NCBI GenBank assembly: GCA_900764925.1 | Contig: CAAFPW010000002.1 | Span: forward strand, 12,526 to 76,525 | Direction of reading: 5' to 3' | Source: Fusobacteriaceae bacterium | GTDB taxonomy: Bacteria; Fusobacteriota; Fusobacteriia; Fusobacteriales; Fusobacteriaceae | DNA length: 64,000 bases | Part shown: in pieces, positions 27,228 through 36,769 of the stretch | Layout of the letters: every line of letters starts with the position of its first letter | Position numbering within the stretch: the first letter of the stretch is position 1 | The notes under the pieces: generated by a model | Seen by the model: only the letters and a program-made list of their open reading frames with translations | The model's database searches: none | Told to the model about the DNA's origin: nothing | Program-made: the position numbers and the translations under genes

Positions 27228-27905
27228 TCACTCATATATTTTTCTTCCTACTCTTATGAGAGTAGCTCCCTCTTCCAGAGCAATCTTATAGTCATTTGTC
27301 ATTCCCATAGATAACTCTGTCAGTCTTCCCTCAAAATACTTTTCATTGAGCTCATTTTTTATCTCATGTAACCTTTTGAATACTCCCCTTACAATAGTTT
27401 CATCCTCTACAAAGGGAGCCATTGTCATCAATCCTTTAATATTTATATTTTTAAGTTCCATAAGTTGAGGTAACTCTCTATACAACTCTTCTAAATCATA
27501 TCCCTCTTTACTCTCTTCTCCAGCTATGTTTATCTCCAACAAAACATCTATTACTCTACTGTTTTGTAGAGCTCTCTTATCTATCTCCTGAGCTAAAGAT
27601 AGTTTATTTACTGAGTGAATTAGCTCTATGAAAGGAGCTATGTACTTAACCTTATTTTTTTGAAGATTTCCTATAAAGTGCCACTCTATATCATCTCTTC
27701 CCTCTGTACTATATCTTTCATATTTCTCTTTTATAACCTGAGCCTTATTTTCTCCAAAAACCTTTACACCACAGTTTAAAATCTCATCCATAGTCTCTGG
27801 TGTCACATACTTAGTTACTGCTATAAATTTTACTTTATCAGGATAAACTGAGTGCTTTCTAATATCCTCTTGAATCTCTTGAATATTATTTTTTATATTG
27901 CTCAT
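27228..27905 (-). CDS. yggS: YggS-family PLP homeostasis protein
   Basis: A single-domain PLP-binding protein of the YggS/PROSC family, which maintains free PLP and amino-acid balance without a known reaction. The PLP lysine lies in FIAVTKYVTPE, and the block GENKAQVIKEKY, WHFIGNLQKNKVKYI, and SMGMTNDYKIALEEGATLIRVG are family signatures. I chose ATG 27905 (225 residues), nine bases after GGAG; the ATG at 27920 would lack a ribosome site. It lies between hemW and sepF in the operon. Confidence 0.93.
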   Translation of the reverse strand: MSNIKNNIQEIQEDIRKHSVYPDKVKFIAVTKYVTPETMDEILNCGVKVFGENKAQVIKEKYERYSTEGRDDIEWHFIGNLQKNKVKYIAPFIELIHSVNKLSLAQEIDKRALQNSRVIDVLLEINIAGEESKEGYDLEELYRELPQLMELKNINIKGLMTMAPFVEDETIVRGVFKRLHEIKNELNEKYFEGRLTELSMGMTNDYKIALEEGATLIRVGRKIYE

Positions 27906-27920
27906 ATTTTTCAACTCCAT

Positions 27921-28997
27921 CTAAATAAATTCATCTAATACATCATTAGCAAGCATTATTCCCTTTCTTGTCAAAAGAAAACTCTCTCCATCTCTATATA
28001 AAAAACCTCTTTTTTCTAGAGATATACACCTTTCTAAATACTTTTCACTAGGGATAACTCCCCTCTTTAGAAGCCTAAATCCCAACATATATCTATACTG
28101 CTCTTTAGATTCTAAATCCACCTCTTCACTTTCATATATAGGTAGTATCTCTCTATCTATATTATCATAATATTTAGAAAATTGCACCTGATTTTTATAT
28201 CTTTTCTTTCCAATATATCCAGATGCCCCCACCCCTATTCCTAAATACTCTCTATTTTCCCAATACTTAGAATTGTGTCTGGCCTCTCTATCAGGAAGAG
28301 AAAAATTAGATATCTCATAGTGAATATATCCAGCAGCTGTGGCTGTATCTATTATATATTCAAACATCTGTGCTTCTAATTCATTGTCAGTTTCACTATA
28401 AACTCCCTCTTCTAATTTTTTAAAAAAAGGTGTTCCCTCTTCCCAAATTAGTGAATATATCGAAAAATGTTCAGGTCTTAATTTTAACAATCTATCCAAG
28501 TCTTCTTTTACCATTTCCAATGTTTGATTGGGCAATGAAAACATGAGATCCAAACTTATATTATCAAATCCGGCTTCCCTAGCTTGAGTATAAGTTTCAA
28601 CTCCCTCCTCTGCACTATGTTTTCTTCCCAATAGCTTTAGCATCTCATCATCAAAAGTTTGAATTCCAATACTTAATCTATTTATTCCAGCCTCTTTAAG
28701 TCCTTTCAATTTTTCTAAATCCACAGTTTTAGGATTTACCTCTAAAGTAACTTCAGCTCCCTCTTTTATCTTAAGTTTTTTTATTATCCTCTCTACATCC
28801 TTACAATTTAAAAGGGAGGGAGTACCCCCTCCAAAATAAACTGTATCATACTCATACTCTGGGTATAAGTCTATCTCTTTTAAAATGTAATCTACATACT
28901 TTTCTCTCTCCTCTTTTTTAGAGATGAAAGATAAAAAGTCACAGTAATTACAAATACTCATGCAGAAAGGTATATGGATATATACTCCATCTACCAT
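27921..28997 (-). CDS. hemW: Radical SAM heme chaperone HemW
   Basis: A 358-residue radical SAM protein. The cluster motif CMSICNYC (Cys12, 16, 19; CxxxCxxC) follows YIHIPF as in HemW/HemN. GGGTPSLL and LSIGIQTFDDEMLKLLGRKH are typical. HemW differs from HemN by its length and lack of an N-terminal extension; it binds heme and is not a coproporphyrinogen oxidase. AGGAGGAG precedes the ATG. It lies 12 bases after pgm and 15 before yggS, in one operon. Confidence 0.93.
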   Translation of the reverse strand: MVDGVYIHIPFCMSICNYCDFLSFISKKEEREKYVDYILKEIDLYPEYEYDTVYFGGGTPSLLNCKDVERIIKKLKIKEGAEVTLEVNPKTVDLEKLKGLKEAGINRLSIGIQTFDDEMLKLLGRKHSAEEGVETYTQAREAGFDNISLDLMFSLPNQTLEMVKEDLDRLLKLRPEHFSIYSLIWEEGTPFFKKLEEGVYSETDNELEAQMFEYIIDTATAAGYIHYEISNFSLPDREARHNSKYWENREYLGIGVGASGYIGKKRYKNQVQFSKYYDNIDREILPIYESEEVDLESKEQYRYMLGFRLLKRGVIPSEKYLERCISLEKRGFLYRDGESFLLTRKGIMLANDVLDEFI

Positions 28998-29009
28998 TAT
29001 CTCCTCCTA

Positions 29010-30740
29010 CTATAGTGTATCTACGTATTTTAAGAACTCCTCTTTTACATGTGCAAGTTTATCATTAGCACCTTTATCAGTAGAATCTACTACACATAGA
29101 TAGTATTTTATCTTTGGCTCTGTTCCAGATGGTCTCACTGTAATATAAGTTTTGTCCTCTAGTATGAATTGGATAACATCTGCCTTTGGTAAATCTATCT
29201 TCTTAGTTTCTCCAGTTACACAATTTTTCTCAACTTGTAATTTATAATCTTTGCAGATTGAAACTTTTTTACCACAGATTACACTATGCTCTTTGTTTCT
29301 CATATTTTCCATTATTTTTCCAATCTCTTCTAAACCAGTTTTTCCAGTTTTTGTTATAGAAACTGTTTCCTCTTTGTACCATCCATATTTTTCATATAGT
29401 TTATTTAATTCTCTATAAAGAGTAGATCCAATACTATCATAGTAAGCTGCCATCTCAGCAATCATAAGTGAAGCTACAACAGCATCTTTATCTCTTACAT
29501 GTGTTCCTACTAAATATCCAATTGATTCTTCAAATCCAAATAGATAAGTTCCATCTAACTCTTTGTTTTCAAACTGTCTAATTTTTTCTCCTATATATTT
29601 GAATCCTGTTAATGTTCTAAATAATTGAACTTTTTTATCTTCAGCTATTACATCTAACATAGGTGTTGAAACTATTGTAGAGATAACTGCTCCATTAGCT
29701 GGAAGGTTTTTATTCATTTCTAATAGATAGTTCATAAGTAATATTCCAAGTTGGTTTCCATTAGGATAATACCAATTTCCATTGTCATCTTTTATAGCTA
29801 TTCCTGTTCTATCAGCATCTGGGTCATTTGCTAGACAGATATTAGCTCCTATCTTATCTGCTAAATCTGTACTTAATTTAAATACTGATTTATCTTCAGG
29901 GTTAGCATAAGAACAAGTTGGGAACATTCCATCTGGCATCTCTTGCTCAGGTACTGTATATACAGACTCAAATCCCATCTCTTTTAAAACTCTTTGAACT
30001 GCTACTCTTCCAGTTCCATGTAATGGAGAGTAAACTATTTTAAAATCTTTTTTATTTGGTAGATCTCTATTGATAGCTTGTTTTTCAACTTCCTCTATAA
30101 ATCTGTCATCTACAGCTTTTCCAATATACTCTAAAAGTCCTTTAGCTTTTGCTTCCTCTTCACTTATCATTTTTATATCTTTAAATAGATCTACTGAGTT
30201 TACAGCATTTACTACCCCACTTGCTTGAGGTTCTACTATTTGTGCTCCATCTTCCCAATAAACTTTGTATCCATTGTACTCTTGTGGATTGTGAGAAGCT
30301 GTTACCATAACACCAGCTTGAGCTTTTAATTCTCTTGTAGCAAATGATAACTCTGGTGTTGATCTTAAAGATTCAAATAGATAAGCTTTTATTCCATTTC
30401 CTGCAAGTACAAGAGCTGTATTTAATGCATATTCAGTAGAACCTATTCTACAGTCATAAGCAATTGCAACTCCTCTTTTAGCTCCCTCTTCTCCTGTAGT
30501 TTCTAAAATATAATTAGCTAGCCCTTGAGTAGCTTTTCTGATGTTGTAGTTGTTTATTCTATTTCTTCCTACTCCTCTTACTCCTCTCATTCCAGCTGTC
30601 CCAAAACTTAAATCTGTATAAAATCTATTTTCTATCTCTTTTTCATCCTCTTTTATACTCAAAAGTTCATCTCTGTCCTCTTTAGTTATTACCTCAGATT
30701 CTAACCACATCTTGTAATAATCTTGATAATTCTTTTCCAT
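29010..30740 (-). CDS. Phosphoglucomutase / phosphomannomutase
   Basis: A 576-residue alpha-D-phosphohexomutase. Catalytic Ser149 lies in TASHNPQEYNGYKVY; the metal loop is DPDADRTG; the sugar-binding loop is FGFEESIGY; the phosphate loop is RPSGTEPKIKYY. It interconverts glucose 1- and 6-phosphate or the mannose forms, which the sequence cannot separate. I chose ATG 30740, six bases after GAGGAGG; the longer frame would start inside that site. It is first of pgm-hemW-yggS-sepF-PP-loop. Confidence 0.93.
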   Translation of the reverse strand: MEKNYQDYYKMWLESEVITKEDRDELLSIKEDEKEIENRFYTDLSFGTAGMRGVRGVGRNRINNYNIRKATQGLANYILETTGEEGAKRGVAIAYDCRIGSTEYALNTALVLAGNGIKAYLFESLRSTPELSFATRELKAQAGVMVTASHNPQEYNGYKVYWEDGAQIVEPQASGVVNAVNSVDLFKDIKMISEEEAKAKGLLEYIGKAVDDRFIEEVEKQAINRDLPNKKDFKIVYSPLHGTGRVAVQRVLKEMGFESVYTVPEQEMPDGMFPTCSYANPEDKSVFKLSTDLADKIGANICLANDPDADRTGIAIKDDNGNWYYPNGNQLGILLMNYLLEMNKNLPANGAVISTIVSTPMLDVIAEDKKVQLFRTLTGFKYIGEKIRQFENKELDGTYLFGFEESIGYLVGTHVRDKDAVVASLMIAEMAAYYDSIGSTLYRELNKLYEKYGWYKEETVSITKTGKTGLEEIGKIMENMRNKEHSVICGKKVSICKDYKLQVEKNCVTGETKKIDLPKADVIQFILEDKTYITVRPSGTEPKIKYYLCVVDSTDKGANDKLAHVKEEFLKYVDTL

Positions 30741-30784
30741 AAGTTGCCTCCTCAATATTTTATATTAGTCAAAGTTTTAACTAT

Positions 30785-30790
30785 ATTATA
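30785..30790 (-). promoter_or_regulatory. -10 of the pgm operon
   Basis: TATAAT on the minus strand lies 45 bases before the pgm start. A TTGAAA lies too close to serve as its -35, and no better one is seen at 17 bases. Confidence 0.45.
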
Positions 30791-30951
30791 CCCTATTCTT
30801 TCAAATTATTTAACTATTTATTTTAAAAAAACACTCTTTTTTTTCATTTGTACTTATAATTTATTCACACACTTATTTTCCTTTTTTCGAACATAACAAA
30901 TATTATTAATATAAAGACATATAAAAATATACTATCATTTATTTTTTATAT

Positions 30952-30981
30952 TTGAAATATTTTAAAATTATATGTTATACT
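30952..30981 (+). promoter_or_regulatory. Promoter of gltS
   Basis: TTGAAA (30952-30957) and TATACT (30976-30981) are separated by 18 bases, with an extended TGTTATACT. It lies 66 bases before the gltS start. The rest of the 307-base gap from 30741 is A/T-rich with no other feature seen. Confidence 0.65.
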
Positions 30982-31047
30982 TTAGATGAATTTAATTAAG
31001 TTAATAATAAAAATAAAATAAATCAATGATAAGAAGGAGATGATAAA

Positions 31048-32235
31048 ATGACCATTCATTTAACAACTATTCAAACTATGGCATTAGCGGTTATAGTATT
31101 CTATTTAGGGAAAACACTAAATAATAAAATAAAATTTTTGAAAGATAATTGCATACCAGATGCGGTAACTGGAGGAACGGTGTTTTCTATTCTAACACTA
31201 ATAGGATATGAAACTGGATTGTTCACTTTTATCTTTGAAGATTCTTTAAAAGATATTTTTATGATAGCCTTTTTTACTACTGTAGGGTTCTCAGCAAGTA
31301 TAAAACTACTTAAAAAGGCTGGTTTACCTGTATTTATGTTTTTATTAGCTGCTGTACTTTTAGCTTTTTTACAAAATGTAGCTGGTATAGCTATGGCAAA
31401 AGTTTTACATGTCAATCCTATGATTGGACTTGCTACTGGTTCTTTGGCTACAACAGGTGGACCTGGAACAGCTGGAGCTTTTGGTCCAATTATGGAAAGC
31501 TTTGGAACTCCTGGGGCTACAATGGTGGCTATGGCAACAGCAACTTATGCCCTTATAGCTGGAAGTATTATAGCTGGTCCTATATGTAAAAGACTTATTG
31601 AAAAGAAGAAACTGATAGAGAAAAGAGTTACTCTTGCTGAGTTTGAAGGACATGATGAAAAGGTAACAACTTTAAATTTAAAAAATGTAGTTCCTACAGG
31701 TTTCCAAATAATTATAGCTATGGGAGCTGGAAGTATCATATCTAAATTTTTAAATGATATGGGATTGGTATTACCACCATATATCGGCTCTATGTTCGCT
31801 GCTTCAATTATGAGAAACTTAGCTGATGAAACTGGAAAATTCTCAATAGATTTAGATGTTGTATCAGTAATTGGAAGTTTTACCCTTGCTATGTTCCTGT
31901 CTATGACTTTGATGAGCTTTAAATTATGGGAATTAAAAGAGTTAGCTCTTCCTTTAATAATAATGTTAATTGGACAAACAGTACTTATGGGAGCATTTGC
32001 TTATTTTGTAACTTTTTCACTCACTGGTAGAGATTATGATGCTGCAGTAATGACTGGTGGACATTGTGGTTGTGGTTTTGGAACTACTCCTAAGGCTCTA
32101 GCTAATATGGAAGCTTTAACAGCTAAATATCTTCCTTCACCTAAGGCTTTCTTTGTAATACCAATAGTAGGAGGACTATTTATAGACTTCTTCAATGCTG
32201 CTATAATAACTTTCTTTATCAATTTGTTAAGATAG
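31048..32235 (+). CDS. gltS: Sodium/glutamate symporter
   Basis: A 395-residue inner-membrane protein of the GltS family that imports glutamate with Na+. Family blocks include CIPDAVTGGTVFSIL, FFTTVGFSASIKLLKKAG, ATTGGPGTAGAFGP and the second pore-loop copy TGGHCGCGFGTTP. About ten membrane spans are seen in two inverted halves. AAGGAG precedes the ATG. It has its own promoter and shares a terminator with the convergent Asp/Glu racemase, a plausible substrate link. Confidence 0.94.
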   Translation: MTIHLTTIQTMALAVIVFYLGKTLNNKIKFLKDNCIPDAVTGGTVFSILTLIGYETGLFTFIFEDSLKDIFMIAFFTTVGFSASIKLLKKAGLPVFMFLLAAVLLAFLQNVAGIAMAKVLHVNPMIGLATGSLATTGGPGTAGAFGPIMESFGTPGATMVAMATATYALIAGSIIAGPICKRLIEKKKLIEKRVTLAEFEGHDEKVTTLNLKNVVPTGFQIIIAMGAGSIISKFLNDMGLVLPPYIGSMFAASIMRNLADETGKFSIDLDVVSVIGSFTLAMFLSMTLMSFKLWELKELALPLIIMLIGQTVLMGAFAYFVTFSLTGRDYDAAVMTGGHCGCGFGTTPKALANMEALTAKYLPSPKAFFVIPIVGGLFIDFFNAAIITFFINLLR

Positions 32236-32250
32236 GTATGTCATAGTTTA

Positions 32251-32325
32251 AAATAAATAAAGAGCAAGTATGGTTTCCAAAATTCTAAGGGATTTGGCTC
32301 TCTAACTTGCTCTATTTATTTTTTA
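32251..32325. terminator. Bidirectional terminator between gltS and the racemase
   Basis: An inverted repeat AAATAAATAaaGAGCAAG / CTTGCTCTATTTATTT, with a two-base bulge, encloses about 37 bases that hold a second small hairpin (CCAAA...TTTGG). T tracts are on both sides. Confidence 0.75.
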
Positions 32326-32331
32326 GTTTTT

Positions 32332-33021
32332 TTACTTTATAGAAAGAAGGGCAGCTTTCTCAGCATGAATTTTTGTAGTATCAAAAACAGGAAGTAAAGT
32401 ATCATTTTGATTTATTAAGAGTCCTATCTCTGTACAACCTAATATAACTCCCTCAGCTCCTTTTTTAGATAATTTTTCAATAATCTCAATATACTTTTTC
32501 TTTGAAGTATCTAATACTTTTCCAAGACACAACTCATTATATATAACATTATTTACAATCTCAACATCTTGCTCATCTGGAATAATTACAGAAATACCCC
32601 CCTCTTCAAGTTTTAATTTATAAAAATCCTGTGTCATTGTATATTTTGTCCCAAGAAGAGCAACTTTTTTTATAGAGTTTTCTTTTAGCTTATCACAAGT
32701 AGCTTCAGCAATATGAATAATAGGAATACTTATTTGACTCTGAATTTGTGGAGCAACCTTATGCATTGTGTTGGTACAGATTACAATATAATCAGCCCCA
32801 GCCTTTTCAAGTTTAATTGCTACCTCTGATAAAATCTTAGCACTTTTATCCCAATCTCCTTCAGCTTGACACTTTTCAATTTCATCAAAGTCAACACTAT
32901 ACAAAAGAATTTTTCCCGAATGAAGTCCACCAAGTTCTTTTTTTATAGTTTCATTTATAATTTGATAATAAGTAACTGTACTTTCCCAACTCATTCCACC
33001 AATAAGTCCAATAGTTTTCAT
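32332..33021 (-). CDS. Aspartate/glutamate racemase family protein
   Basis: A 229-residue member of the PLP-independent Asp/Glu racemase family. The start MKTIGLIGGMSWESTVTYY is a family signature; the two catalytic cysteines lie in VICTNTMHK and LGCTEIGLL. It most resembles aspartate racemases of the YgeA type, but substrate choice cannot be read. AAGGAGG precedes the ATG. It converges on gltS, the glutamate symporter. Confidence 0.92.
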   Translation of the reverse strand: MKTIGLIGGMSWESTVTYYQIINETIKKELGGLHSGKILLYSVDFDEIEKCQAEGDWDKSAKILSEVAIKLEKAGADYIVICTNTMHKVAPQIQSQISIPIIHIAEATCDKLKENSIKKVALLGTKYTMTQDFYKLKLEEGGISVIIPDEQDVEIVNNVIYNELCLGKVLDTSKKKYIEIIEKLSKKGAEGVILGCTEIGLLINQNDTLLPVFDTTKIHAEKAALLSIK

Positions 33022-33057
33022 AAATTTCCTCCTTAAAATTTTATATATTTGAATATT

Positions 33058-33104
33058 ATTAAAGGGATATCACACCTTTATATTTGGTAATATCCCTCTT
33101 TTAT
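33058..33104 (-). terminator. Hairpin after mgtE
   Basis: AAGGGATAT / ATATCCCT pair across about 20 bases. On the minus strand the T tract is short (CCCTTTAATAAT), so termination may be weak. Confidence 0.5.
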
Positions 33105-33120
33105 TTTAATTATTTTATTT

Positions 33121-34467
33121 TTAAGCTAAATGTAAATAGTGAGTAGACACTAAGAAAAATACAATAAGAGCACAGGCATCAATTATTGTAGTAATAAGTG
33201 GACTTGCTATAATAGCTGGATCTAACTTAAATCCTTTAGCCACTATTGGAAGTGTACTTCCTACAACCTTAGCTATAATTATTGTAATAAATAGACTTAG
33301 AGATATAGCAAAAGAAACTTTATAATCTATATCACTCAAATGGTAAATAATCAAGAAGTTTACTACTGATAAAACTATACCTATCAATACACTTACTCTC
33401 AACTCTTTCCAAAATATCTCCCAGATATCTGAAAGCTCTATTTCCTCCAAAGCTATCCCACGAGTTATTAGTGTAGAAGCTTGTGAACCAGCATTTCCAC
33501 CAGTAGACATAAGCATAGGAATGAAAGATATAAGTACCATCGCTGATTGTAAAACTCCCTCATACTTTCTAATTATGATTCCAGTAAAAGTAGCAAGTAT
33601 CATAAGTATCAAAAGCCACACTATTCTCTGTCTCACCAAAGAAAAAACTGACTCTTTTAGATACTCCTCATCTGATGGAGCCATAGCTGCCATTTTTTGC
33701 ATATCTTCAGTATTCTCTTGGTCAATTACATCCACCACATCATCTATTGTGATAATTCCAACAAGTCTATCTTCATTATCTACAACAGGCATAGATGTCA
33801 AATCATACTTTCTAAAATCAGAAGCTATATTCTCTTGGTCATCAGTTGTATGACAACTTACAAAATTTGTCTCCATAGCCTCTATAAGAGGAACATCATC
33901 ATCTAAAAATATCAACTTCTTAAGAGAGATATAACCCACAAGTTTTCTTTGATTATCTATTATATAACAGATATCAATAGTTTCATTATCAATTCCAAAT
34001 CTTTTGATAGAGTGTAGTGCTTGTCCAATATTCATATCATTTTTCAAAGAAACATACTCTACAGTCATAACACTACCAGCACTATTTTCTGGATATCTCA
34101 AAAATTGGTTAATAAGATTTCTCATATCTGATGTAGTATTTTGAAGTATCTTATCTACAATATTTGCTGGCATCTCCTCTATAAAATCCACAGTGTCATC
34201 AATAAACATATCGTTTACTATATTACGTATCTCCTCATCAGTTATGTTTTCAATGATCTCCTGTTGTTTATCAGAAGAAAGATAAGAAAATATATCAGCT
34301 GACAAGCTCTTAGGTAAAATTCTAAAAAGCTTTAAACTTTGCTCCTTGCTCATATCCTCAAAAAATTCTGCAATATCAACAGGTTGCATATCAACTAATA
34401 ACTCCCTCACTTTGTTAAGCTGATTAGTCTCTAAAAAATGAAAAATATCTTCCAACGGAACCTCCAT
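33121..34467 (-). CDS. mgtE: Magnesium channel MgtE
   Basis: A 448-residue magnesium channel. Order of domains: helical N domain with MgtE repeats (about 1-125), two CBS domains (about 130-255; SLKKLIFLDDDVPLIEAM, LVGIITIDDVVDVIDQEN) and five membrane helices (about 285-448) with the pore block MLMSTGGNAGSQASTLITRG. The Mg-sensing N and CBS domains are intact. I chose ATG 34467, eight bases after GGAGG; the upstream GTG at 34482 is part of that site. It is divergent from rsmB. No Mg-sensing leader is seen. Confidence 0.95.
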   Translation of the reverse strand: MEVPLEDIFHFLETNQLNKVRELLVDMQPVDIAEFFEDMSKEQSLKLFRILPKSLSADIFSYLSSDKQQEIIENITDEEIRNIVNDMFIDDTVDFIEEMPANIVDKILQNTTSDMRNLINQFLRYPENSAGSVMTVEYVSLKNDMNIGQALHSIKRFGIDNETIDICYIIDNQRKLVGYISLKKLIFLDDDVPLIEAMETNFVSCHTTDDQENIASDFRKYDLTSMPVVDNEDRLVGIITIDDVVDVIDQENTEDMQKMAAMAPSDEEYLKESVFSLVRQRIVWLLILMILATFTGIIIRKYEGVLQSAMVLISFIPMLMSTGGNAGSQASTLITRGIALEEIELSDIWEIFWKELRVSVLIGIVLSVVNFLIIYHLSDIDYKVSFAISLSLFITIIIAKVVGSTLPIVAKGFKLDPAIIASPLITTIIDACALIVFFLVSTHYLHLA

Positions 34468-34611
34468 ATAAAAAACCTCCACATATAAAAATCTTCTCCC
34501 TATAGATTACCATTTTAATTGAAAAAAGGCAAATAAAAATTCTATATTACTACAAATTAATCTATAAATATTGTATAATATAATTGTATGAAAAATTAGG
34601 AGGATGTATCA

Positions 34612-35916
34612 ATGAATATAAAAGCTAGAGTGATCAGCTTAATAAGAGAGGTAGAGAATGGAAAATTCTCCAATATAGCCCTCAATGAGTATTTTAAAGA
34701 GAATCCCCTCAGCAAAAAAGAGAGAGGATTTATCACTGAACTTTTTTATGGAGTGATTAGAAATAAGATATTTCTTGATTATGAGATAGATAAGAGAACT
34801 ACCACTATTAAAAAAGATTGGATTAGAAATCTTTTAAGAATCTCTATGTATCAGATGACTTTTATGAAAAGTGATGACAAGGGAGTTATCTGGGAAGGAA
34901 CAGAACTAGCCAAGAAAAAATTTGGAGTCCCTGTTGGAAAATTTATAAACGGTGTCTTGAGAAGTTATCAAAGAGACTGGGAAAAGGATGTACAGGAATT
35001 AAAAGAGAGTGGAAAAAACTACATATATCTCTCATATCCAGAGTGGTTTTACAACAAGTTTGTAGAGGAGTATGGAATAGAGGAGGGAGAAAAATTTTTA
35101 CAATCTCTTAAAAAAATTCCATATATCAGCTTTAGAGTAAATACTTTAAAATATAGCTGTGATGAGTTTGAAAAATTTCTACAAGAGAAAAAGATAGATA
35201 TCATAAAAAAAGTTGATACAGTTTACTATGTAGATTCTGGAATCTTACTATATAGTGATGAGTTTAAAGAGGGAAAAGTAATAGTTCAAGATGGTTCTTC
35301 ATATCTTTCAGCTAGAAACCTCAACCCTCAACCTAATGAGTCTGTTTTAGACACATGTAGTGCTCCAGGAGGTAAGACTGCTGTACTAGGTGAACTTATG
35401 AAAAATAGTGGCGAGCTTTTAGCATTGGATATATACCCTCATAAGTTAAAACTTATTGAGGAGAACTGTCATAAGTGTGGAGTGACTATTGTTCAACCTG
35501 TAAAGATGGATGCTAGAAAACTGAAGGAGCAAGGGAAAAAATTTGATAAGATTTTAGTAGATGCTCCATGTAGTGGTTATGGTGTTCTTAGAAAAAAACC
35601 TGAAGCTATCTACAATAAAAATGCTGAAAATGTAGAGGAGTTAGCTAAACTTCAATTGGAAATTTTAGAGTCTGCTGCACAGGTATTAAAAGATAACGGT
35701 GAACTAGTATATAGTACTTGTACCATCTTAAAAGAGGAAAACGGAGAGAATATAAAAAAATTCCTAGATAAGTACCCTCAATTTGAAACAGCTGAGCTCT
35801 ATATTCCAGAAAATGTAAATGGTACCTACGATAGTGTAGGAGGGTTTACTGTGGACTATAACGAGGATATCTTAGATGGATTTTATATAGTGAAACTAAG
35901 AAAATTATCTTCATAG
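34612..35916 (+). CDS. rsmB: 16S rRNA m5C967 methyltransferase RsmB
   Basis: A 434-residue RNA methyltransferase. An N-terminal NusB-like domain (about 1-135) is followed by the SAM-dependent methyltransferase: LDTCSAPGGKTAVLGELM, the catalytic cysteine in DAPCSGYGVLRKKPE, and the release cysteine in YSTCTILKEENGEN. These identify RsmB, which methylates C967 of 16S rRNA. AGGAGG precedes the ATG; TATAAT at 34574 may be its -10. It is followed after 45 bases by an O-methyltransferase gene. Confidence 0.95.
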   Translation: MNIKARVISLIREVENGKFSNIALNEYFKENPLSKKERGFITELFYGVIRNKIFLDYEIDKRTTTIKKDWIRNLLRISMYQMTFMKSDDKGVIWEGTELAKKKFGVPVGKFINGVLRSYQRDWEKDVQELKESGKNYIYLSYPEWFYNKFVEEYGIEEGEKFLQSLKKIPYISFRVNTLKYSCDEFEKFLQEKKIDIIKKVDTVYYVDSGILLYSDEFKEGKVIVQDGSSYLSARNLNPQPNESVLDTCSAPGGKTAVLGELMKNSGELLALDIYPHKLKLIEENCHKCGVTIVQPVKMDARKLKEQGKKFDKILVDAPCSGYGVLRKKPEAIYNKNAENVEELAKLQLEILESAAQVLKDNGELVYSTCTILKEENGENIKKFLDKYPQFETAELYIPENVNGTYDSVGGFTVDYNEDILDGFYIVKLRKLSS

Positions 35917-35961
35917 AGTTTTCATCATATAGCTTAGATAAATAGATTAGAAAGGAAAAGT

Positions 35962-36597
35962 ATGTTAGAGGAATTAAAAGAAGCAAATGAATATATAATT
36001 GGTAAGATAAAAGAGAGTGACGAGCTTATATTGGAGATGGAAAAATATGCTCAAGAGTTCAATGTGCCAATAGTTACAAAAGAGGTAGCTGAGTACCTAA
36101 AATTTATTGTTAAAAGTCACAGTATAAAAAATATCTTAGAGGTAGGAACAGCAATTGGTTACTCTGGGATTTTGATGGCTAAAGAGATAGAAAAAAATGG
36201 TGGAAAACTTTATACAATAGAGATTGATGAGGAGAGATACAATCTGGCTCAAGAAAATTTTAAAAAGTCTGGTTTGAACAATATCATCTCTATAAAGGGA
36301 GATGCAGTAGAGGAGATTAAAAAAATAGAGGATAATTTTGACTTTGTTTTTATAGATGCATCTAAAGGACACTATTTAGAGTTTTTTGAAGATTCATATA
36401 AACTTCTAAATAAGAATGGTATCATATTTATAGATAATATCATGTTCAGAGGTTATCTATACAAAGAGTATCCTAAGAGATTTAAAACAATAGTTAAAAG
36501 ATTGAATGAGTTTATAGATTATCTTTACACTAGAGAGGGTGGAGAGTTTGTTCTTCTACCTTTTGGAGATGGAATAGGATTATTTAGAAAAAAATAA
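35962..36597 (+). CDS. SAM-dependent O-methyltransferase, TrmR-like
   Basis: A 211-residue class I methyltransferase of the catechol-O-methyltransferase group: SAM motif ILEVGTAIGYSGILMA, acid TIEIDEERY, and the metal-binding FVFIDASKGHY and FIDNIMFRGYL. Bacillus TrmR (YrrM), which methylates 5-hydroxyuridine of tRNA, is the likely match, because of length and the RNA-methyltransferase neighbour, but catechol-type enzymes look alike. AAAGGAA precedes the ATG. Confidence 0.82.
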   Translation: MLEELKEANEYIIGKIKESDELILEMEKYAQEFNVPIVTKEVAEYLKFIVKSHSIKNILEVGTAIGYSGILMAKEIEKNGGKLYTIEIDEERYNLAQENFKKSGLNNIISIKGDAVEEIKKIEDNFDFVFIDASKGHYLEFFEDSYKLLNKNGIIFIDNIMFRGYLYKEYPKRFKTIVKRLNEFIDYLYTREGGEFVLLPFGDGIGLFRKK

Positions 36598-36687
36598 AAA
36601 GTAAGAGCAAAGGAAAAAATTTACTGTAAAGTAATTTTTTTCCTTTTATATTTTTAACTGTTTTTATTTTTGATTTCAATTTGAATA
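36598..36687 (+). repeat. Shorter relative of the 150-bp inverted-repeat element, with a hairpin terminator
   Basis: It aligns with the reverse complement of 45221-45370: shared AAAGTAAGAG, AAATTTACTGTAA, TTTTTTCCTTTT and GATTTCAATTT blocks in order. This copy lacks the left terminal repeat and the 29-base loop insert. Its hairpin (AAAGGAAAAAA...TTTTTTTCCTTT, with TTACT/AGTAA inside) has a T-rich end and probably terminates rsmB-trmR. Confidence 0.65.
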
Positions 36688-36728
36688 TTTACAACACCTT
36701 CTTTATTCTTTAAAAAACTTTTTTTATA

Positions 36729-36737
36729 TGGTATAAT
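36729..36737 (+). promoter_or_regulatory. Extended -10 promoter before the Cys-cluster gene and smc
   Basis: TGGTATAAT (TATAAT at 36732-36737) lies 33 bases before the start of the 108-residue protein. The -35 is poor (TTAAAA at 36708-36713). Confidence 0.5.
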
Positions 36738-36769
36738 TTTTTAACATAAAGTTTATAGAGGGAGTTATT

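Noticed and set aside
30756..31047. Riboswitch in the pgm-gltS gap
   Set aside because: The gap is almost pure A/T with no stable stem; only promoters are supported.
31405..31653. 82-residue Cys/Ser-rich frame antisense to gltS
   Set aside because: It is a shadow of a clear transporter gene; the odd composition follows from antisense reading of Gly/Thr codons.
34468..34611. Magnesium-sensing leader before mgtE
   Set aside because: The gap of 144 bases is shared with rsmB and shows no M-box-like structure.
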